The notes under the pieces are model-generated. The model made no database searches. It was given only the letters and a program-made list of their open reading frames with translations, and had not been told where the DNA came from. 15,745 nucleotides of DNA from assembly GCA_964591605.1 (NCBI GenBank), contig CAZQEN010000167.1, positions 1-15,745 of the forward strand, read 5' to 3'. Positions 13,360-15,745 of this stretch are shown piece after piece (the stretch's first letter is position 1; the number at the start of each line of letters is the position of its first letter). The stretch comes from CAYLLT01 sp964591605 (GTDB lineage Bacteria > Planctomycetota > Phycisphaerae > UBA1845 > PWPN01). The position numbers were made by a program, and so were the translations under genes.

Positions 13360-13365
13360 TACAAT
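13360..13365 (+). promoter_or_regulatory. -10-like TACAAT for the Gfo/Idh/MocA gene
   Basis: TACAAT (5 of 6 matches) lies 39 nt before ATG 13405, just beyond the heptamer-repeat element. No good -35 is found 16-18 bp upstream. Confidence 0.4.
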
Positions 13366-13404
13366 CACAGCCTCGTTCTGATACCTGCTTGGCGGAGACC
13401 CGAC

Positions 13405-14748
13405 ATGCCTCGCACCACACGACGAAGTTTCCTGACGCAATCGCTGACTTCGGCCGGCGCCATCGGCGCTGCGGCCTCGGCCGTTCGCGCGGCGTCACTC
13501 TCGGGCCCCTTCGCCGCCATGAGCACGTCGATTCTCGGGGCCAACGAGCGGTTCCGCCTGGGCGTCATCGGCTGCGGCGGACAGGGCCGGCATGACATCA
13601 ACACGTTCTTTCGCGCCGACTCGACCATTGCGGTGCCGGCCATCTGCGACGTCGACGACGCGATGATCACCCACACGCAGGAGCTGCTGAAAAAGGCCGA
13701 TCGTCCGGAGGCCGCCACCACCCGGGATTTCCGCAGGGTGCTCGACCGCAAGGACATCGACATCGTCCTCGTCGCGACGCCCGATCACTGGCACGCGCTC
13801 AATACCATCACCGCCTGCCAGGCGGGTAAGGACGTGTACAGCGAAAAACCGCTGGCCAACAGCATCGGCGAAGGCCAGGCGATGGTGGACTGGGTGAAGA
13901 AGACGCAGCGCGTCGTGCAGATGGGTACGCAGTGGCGCACGAGCAGACATTTCGCCGAGGCCGTGGAGTTCGTGCATTCGGGCCAGCTCGGCAAGATCCG
14001 CCTCGTGCGTTGCTGGTGCGCGCTGGCGTGGTTCAAGAACTGCGGCCGGCCCGCCGACGGCCCGGCGCCGGCCGGCGTCGATTACGACATGTGGCTGGGC
14101 CCCGCGAAGGAGCGGCCGTTCAACCCGGCGCGGTTCCACTTCAGCTTCCGCTGGTTCTGGGATTACGCAGGTGGGCTGATGACCGACTGGGGCGTGCACC
14201 TGCTCAACATCGCGGTCTGGGCGATGAAGGTCGATTTTCCGAAGCGCGTCGCCTCCAACGGCGGCAAATTCGCCTTCGACGACATCGGCGAGACGCCCGA
14301 CACCCAGAACACGATCTATGATTTCGGCGATTTCGGCCTCATCTGGGAGCACCAGGCCGGCACCGGTCACGGCGCCGAGAACCGCGAGCACGGCGTGGCA
14401 TTCTATGGCCTCAACGGCACGCTCATCGTCGATTCGGCCGGCTGGGAAGTCGTGCCCGAAGGCAAGAAGACGGAGCGCATCAAGAAAGAGACGCAGGAAA
14501 AGAACGACGAAGCCCGCGTCAGCCTGGTCAGGGACTTCCTCGAGTGCGTCAGGACGCGCAGCCTCCCGGCCGAGAACGTCGAGCTCGGCCACCGCGTTAC
14601 CACCGTCGCCCACCTGGGCAACCTCGCCCTGCGCACCGGGCGCTCGATCGAATACGACGCCGAAAACATGAAAGTCATCGGCAACGACCAGGCCAACGCG
14701 ATGCTCATGCCCGAATACCGCAAGCCCTGGGTGCTGCCGAAGGCATAG
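13405..14748 (+). CDS. Gfo/Idh/MocA family oxidoreductase with Tat signal
   Basis: A 447-residue NAD(P)-dependent oxidoreductase of the Gfo/Idh/MocA family. It begins MPRTTRRSFLTQSL: the TRRSFL box and following Ala-rich stretch (15-30) form a twin-arginine signal, implying export of the folded cofactor-bound enzyme. The Rossmann motif is GVIGCGGQGRHD (53-64). The family signatures VATPDHWHA (123-131), SEKPLANS (146-153, catalytic Lys148) and GGLMTDWGVHLLNIAVW (256-272) follow. Exported members are abundant in Planctomycetota and act on sugars or polyols; the substrate is unknown. The start at 13405 has GGAG 7 nt upstream and places the Tat box at residues 5-10. The frame is open back to 13249, but that stretch is repeat DNA. 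It is divergent from the isomerase/epimerase-like gene and convergent with the spermidine-synthase-like gene. Confidence 0.95.
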   Translation: MPRTTRRSFLTQSLTSAGAIGAAASAVRAASLSGPFAAMSTSILGANERFRLGVIGCGGQGRHDINTFFRADSTIAVPAICDVDDAMITHTQELLKKADRPEAATTRDFRRVLDRKDIDIVLVATPDHWHALNTITACQAGKDVYSEKPLANSIGEGQAMVDWVKKTQRVVQMGTQWRTSRHFAEAVEFVHSGQLGKIRLVRCWCALAWFKNCGRPADGPAPAGVDYDMWLGPAKERPFNPARFHFSFRWFWDYAGGLMTDWGVHLLNIAVWAMKVDFPKRVASNGGKFAFDDIGETPDTQNTIYDFGDFGLIWEHQAGTGHGAENREHGVAFYGLNGTLIVDSAGWEVVPEGKKTERIKKETQEKNDEARVSLVRDFLECVRTRSLPAENVELGHRVTTVAHLGNLALRTGRSIEYDAENMKVIGNDQANAMLMPEYRKPWVLPKA

Positions 14749-14821
14749 GGCCGCCGGGTGTCGCTGCGAAACCTAACGATCAATCGGGGGGTGGACAGGA
14801 CGGGCCTGATGGGGAGCCCGA

Positions 14822-14833
14822 CGCGCCGGCGCG
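14822..14833. repeat. 12-nt palindrome in the convergent spacer
   Basis: CGCGCCGGCGCG is a perfect palindrome in the 223-bp spacer between the two convergent genes. No T-tract follows on either strand. It may be no more than a by-product of high GC content. Nothing else is recognisable in 14749-14971. Confidence 0.3.
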
Positions 14834-14971
14834 GGGTTCGCGCGGCCGCCCGCCCTTCCGGCCAACCGCTCGCCCACGGCTTCGGGCTCCATGAGGACGC
14901 CCCAAAACACGTGCGGCCGTCCCGCCTGCCCCACCATGGGCCCCCCCGCCCGGTGCCGCCGAATCGGTCGC

Positions 14972-15745
14972 CTACCCGTCAGGGCTATTGAGGCTGTTTT
15001 GTTGCGCGGTCCACCTGGGATGGTCGAGCAGCCAGGACGCGTGGGCCGTGTCGCGGGCCATCACGACGTAGAAGGATGGGAGCTTACCGGCGGCGAGCTC
15101 GACGTCCGTGAGATTGACATCCGCCCGGAACAGGCACGCCAGTCCGGCATCGCCCGCCCATTGCCTGAGTTCCGGCAGCATCGCACCGCTGGTGGCGATG
15201 TGAAACACGATCAGGCCGTCGGGGGCAATCCTGCGGAGGTAGACCTGAAGGGCTTCGGGGCAGGCCAGATGTGCCGGGATCACCGCATCCTGAAATGCGT
15301 CGACGATGAGGAGGTCGAATGAGCGGTCCTGGGCCTTCTCCAGGGATTCACGGCCGTCGCCGATGACGACCTCGTGACTGCCCCGGCATGTGGTCAGGAA
15401 GGTGAAGTGTTGCGGATCACCGGCGAGGCGGGCCACCGCCGGATCGATCTCGAAGAAGGTGAATCGCTGGCCGGGCTCGGCGTATGCGGCGATACACCCG
15501 GCGCCCAGGCCGATGATGCCCACCCGCCCCTGCCCGTCACGCGGCTTCCAGCCCGAGAACACATCACCGAGGGGGCCGGTGCGGTGATAGTAGGCCAGCG
15601 GCTCGCCGCTCCGGGCGGGATCCAGGCTCTGCATCCCGTGGCGGGTGGCCCCGTGGAGCAGGACGCGGGCGTTGCACGCCGGGTCCAGCACGACACGCAG
15701 CAGACCGTAGGCACCGGCCGAGCAGTAGAGAGGGACGGACGACAT
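14972..15745 (-). CDS. Spermidine synthase-like methyltransferase-fold protein (partial, N-terminus outside window)
   Basis: At least 257 residues with the Rossmann fold of polyamine aminopropyltransferases. Visible blocks are RVLLHGATRHGMQSLDP (27-43), EPLAYYHRTGPLG (48-60), VGIIGLGAGCIAAYA (75-89), FFEIDPAVARLA (97-108), IGDGRESL (128-135) and LLIVDAFQDAVIPAHL (145-160). These match the soluble C-terminal half of the large bacterial 'fused MFS/spermidine synthase' proteins, whose N-terminal half is polytopic membrane. The ATG at the window edge (15745) begins within the usual join between the halves, so it is probably internal and the gene probably continues outside. The canonical GGGDG is GLGAG and the usual catalytic Asp region reads DAFQDA, as in these fused forms, so true aminopropyl transfer is doubtful. 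It ends with TAG at 14972, convergent with the oxidoreductase. Confidence 0.85.
   Translation of the reverse strand: MSSVPLYCSAGAYGLLRVVLDPACNARVLLHGATRHGMQSLDPARSGEPLAYYHRTGPLGDVFSGWKPRDGQGRVGIIGLGAGCIAAYAEPGQRFTFFEIDPAVARLAGDPQHFTFLTTCRGSHEVVIGDGRESLEKAQDRSFDLLIVDAFQDAVIPAHLACPEALQVYLRRIAPDGLIVFHIATSGAMLPELRQWAGDAGLACLFRADVNLTDVELAAGKLPSFYVVMARDTAHASWLLDHPRWTAQQNSLNSPDG

Larger units (their letters stand above)
13046..13404. other. 359-bp divergent intergenic region
   Basis: From left to right it holds the leader with two overlapping hairpins (13079-13109), the minus-strand promoter (13136-13163), an inverted heptamer-repeat element (13213-13317) and a -10-like TACAAT (13360-13365) for the plus-strand oxidoreductase. 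No gene is supported here. Confidence 0.6.

Noticed and set aside
13249..13404. Upstream extension of the Gfo/Idh/MocA protein from 13249
   Set aside because: The stretch is heptamer-repeat DNA and promoter sequence. ATG 13405 has a Shine-Dalgarno and places the Tat box correctly.

Overview
The window is GC-rich bacterial chromosomal DNA, most likely from the phylum Planctomycetota and probably near class Phycisphaerae. This is an inference from four things. Two membrane proteins carry the CxxCGYxLxGL...CPEC zinc ribbon common in that group. RsmH has a long basic N-terminal extension. A Gfo/Idh/MocA oxidoreductase has a Tat leader. The spacers hold palindromic and 7-bp repeats of the kind seen in such genomes. 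I see no rRNA, tRNA, CRISPR array, transposase, integrase or phage gene.

Layout. 1-105 is a possible tail of an upstream gene. 109-1527 (+) and 1577-2464 (-) are convergent polytopic membrane proteins, each with one zinc ribbon, separated by a strong hairpin. 2637-4025 (-) is a membrane-anchored coiled-coil protein ending in a BRCT-like domain; it has a T-tailed terminator and a promoter with a consensus -35. 4441-5799 (-) is an exported, tryptophan-rich protein of unknown family. 6059-6367 (+) is a small conserved-looking protein and 6475-7275 (+) a creatininase-family protein. 7364-8773 (-) is an MFS transporter, divergent from 8927-9940 (+), a short MetE-core methyltransferase-like protein. 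9994-10590 (-) is aat and 10883-12067 (-) is rsmH. Between these two lie a 17-bp tandem repeat and a three-hairpin palindromic element. 12230-13045 (-) is a sugar-phosphate isomerase/epimerase-like TIM barrel, divergent from 13405-14748 (+), the Tat-exported Gfo/Idh/MocA oxidoreductase, with an inverted heptamer-repeat element between them. 14972-15745 (-) is the C-terminal part of a spermidine-synthase-like protein that runs off the window.

How the genes fit together. This is mostly a mosaic of single genes with their own promoters, not one operon. Two neighbourhoods may be functional units: the divergent isomerase and oxidoreductase (sugar or polyol metabolism), and creatininase, MFS and MetE-core (possibly uptake and breakdown of a small methylated or amidated compound, which is speculative). 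aat and rsmH are housekeeping genes of protein turnover and ribosome maturation.

I did not find a clear new multi-gene system. The most unusual points are the BRCT-like domain on a membrane-anchored coiled-coil protein, two genes whose -10-like hexamer sits exactly 7 nt before the ATG (possible leaderless mRNAs), the G-rich 17-bp repeat against the aat promoter, and the repeat elements in the spacers.
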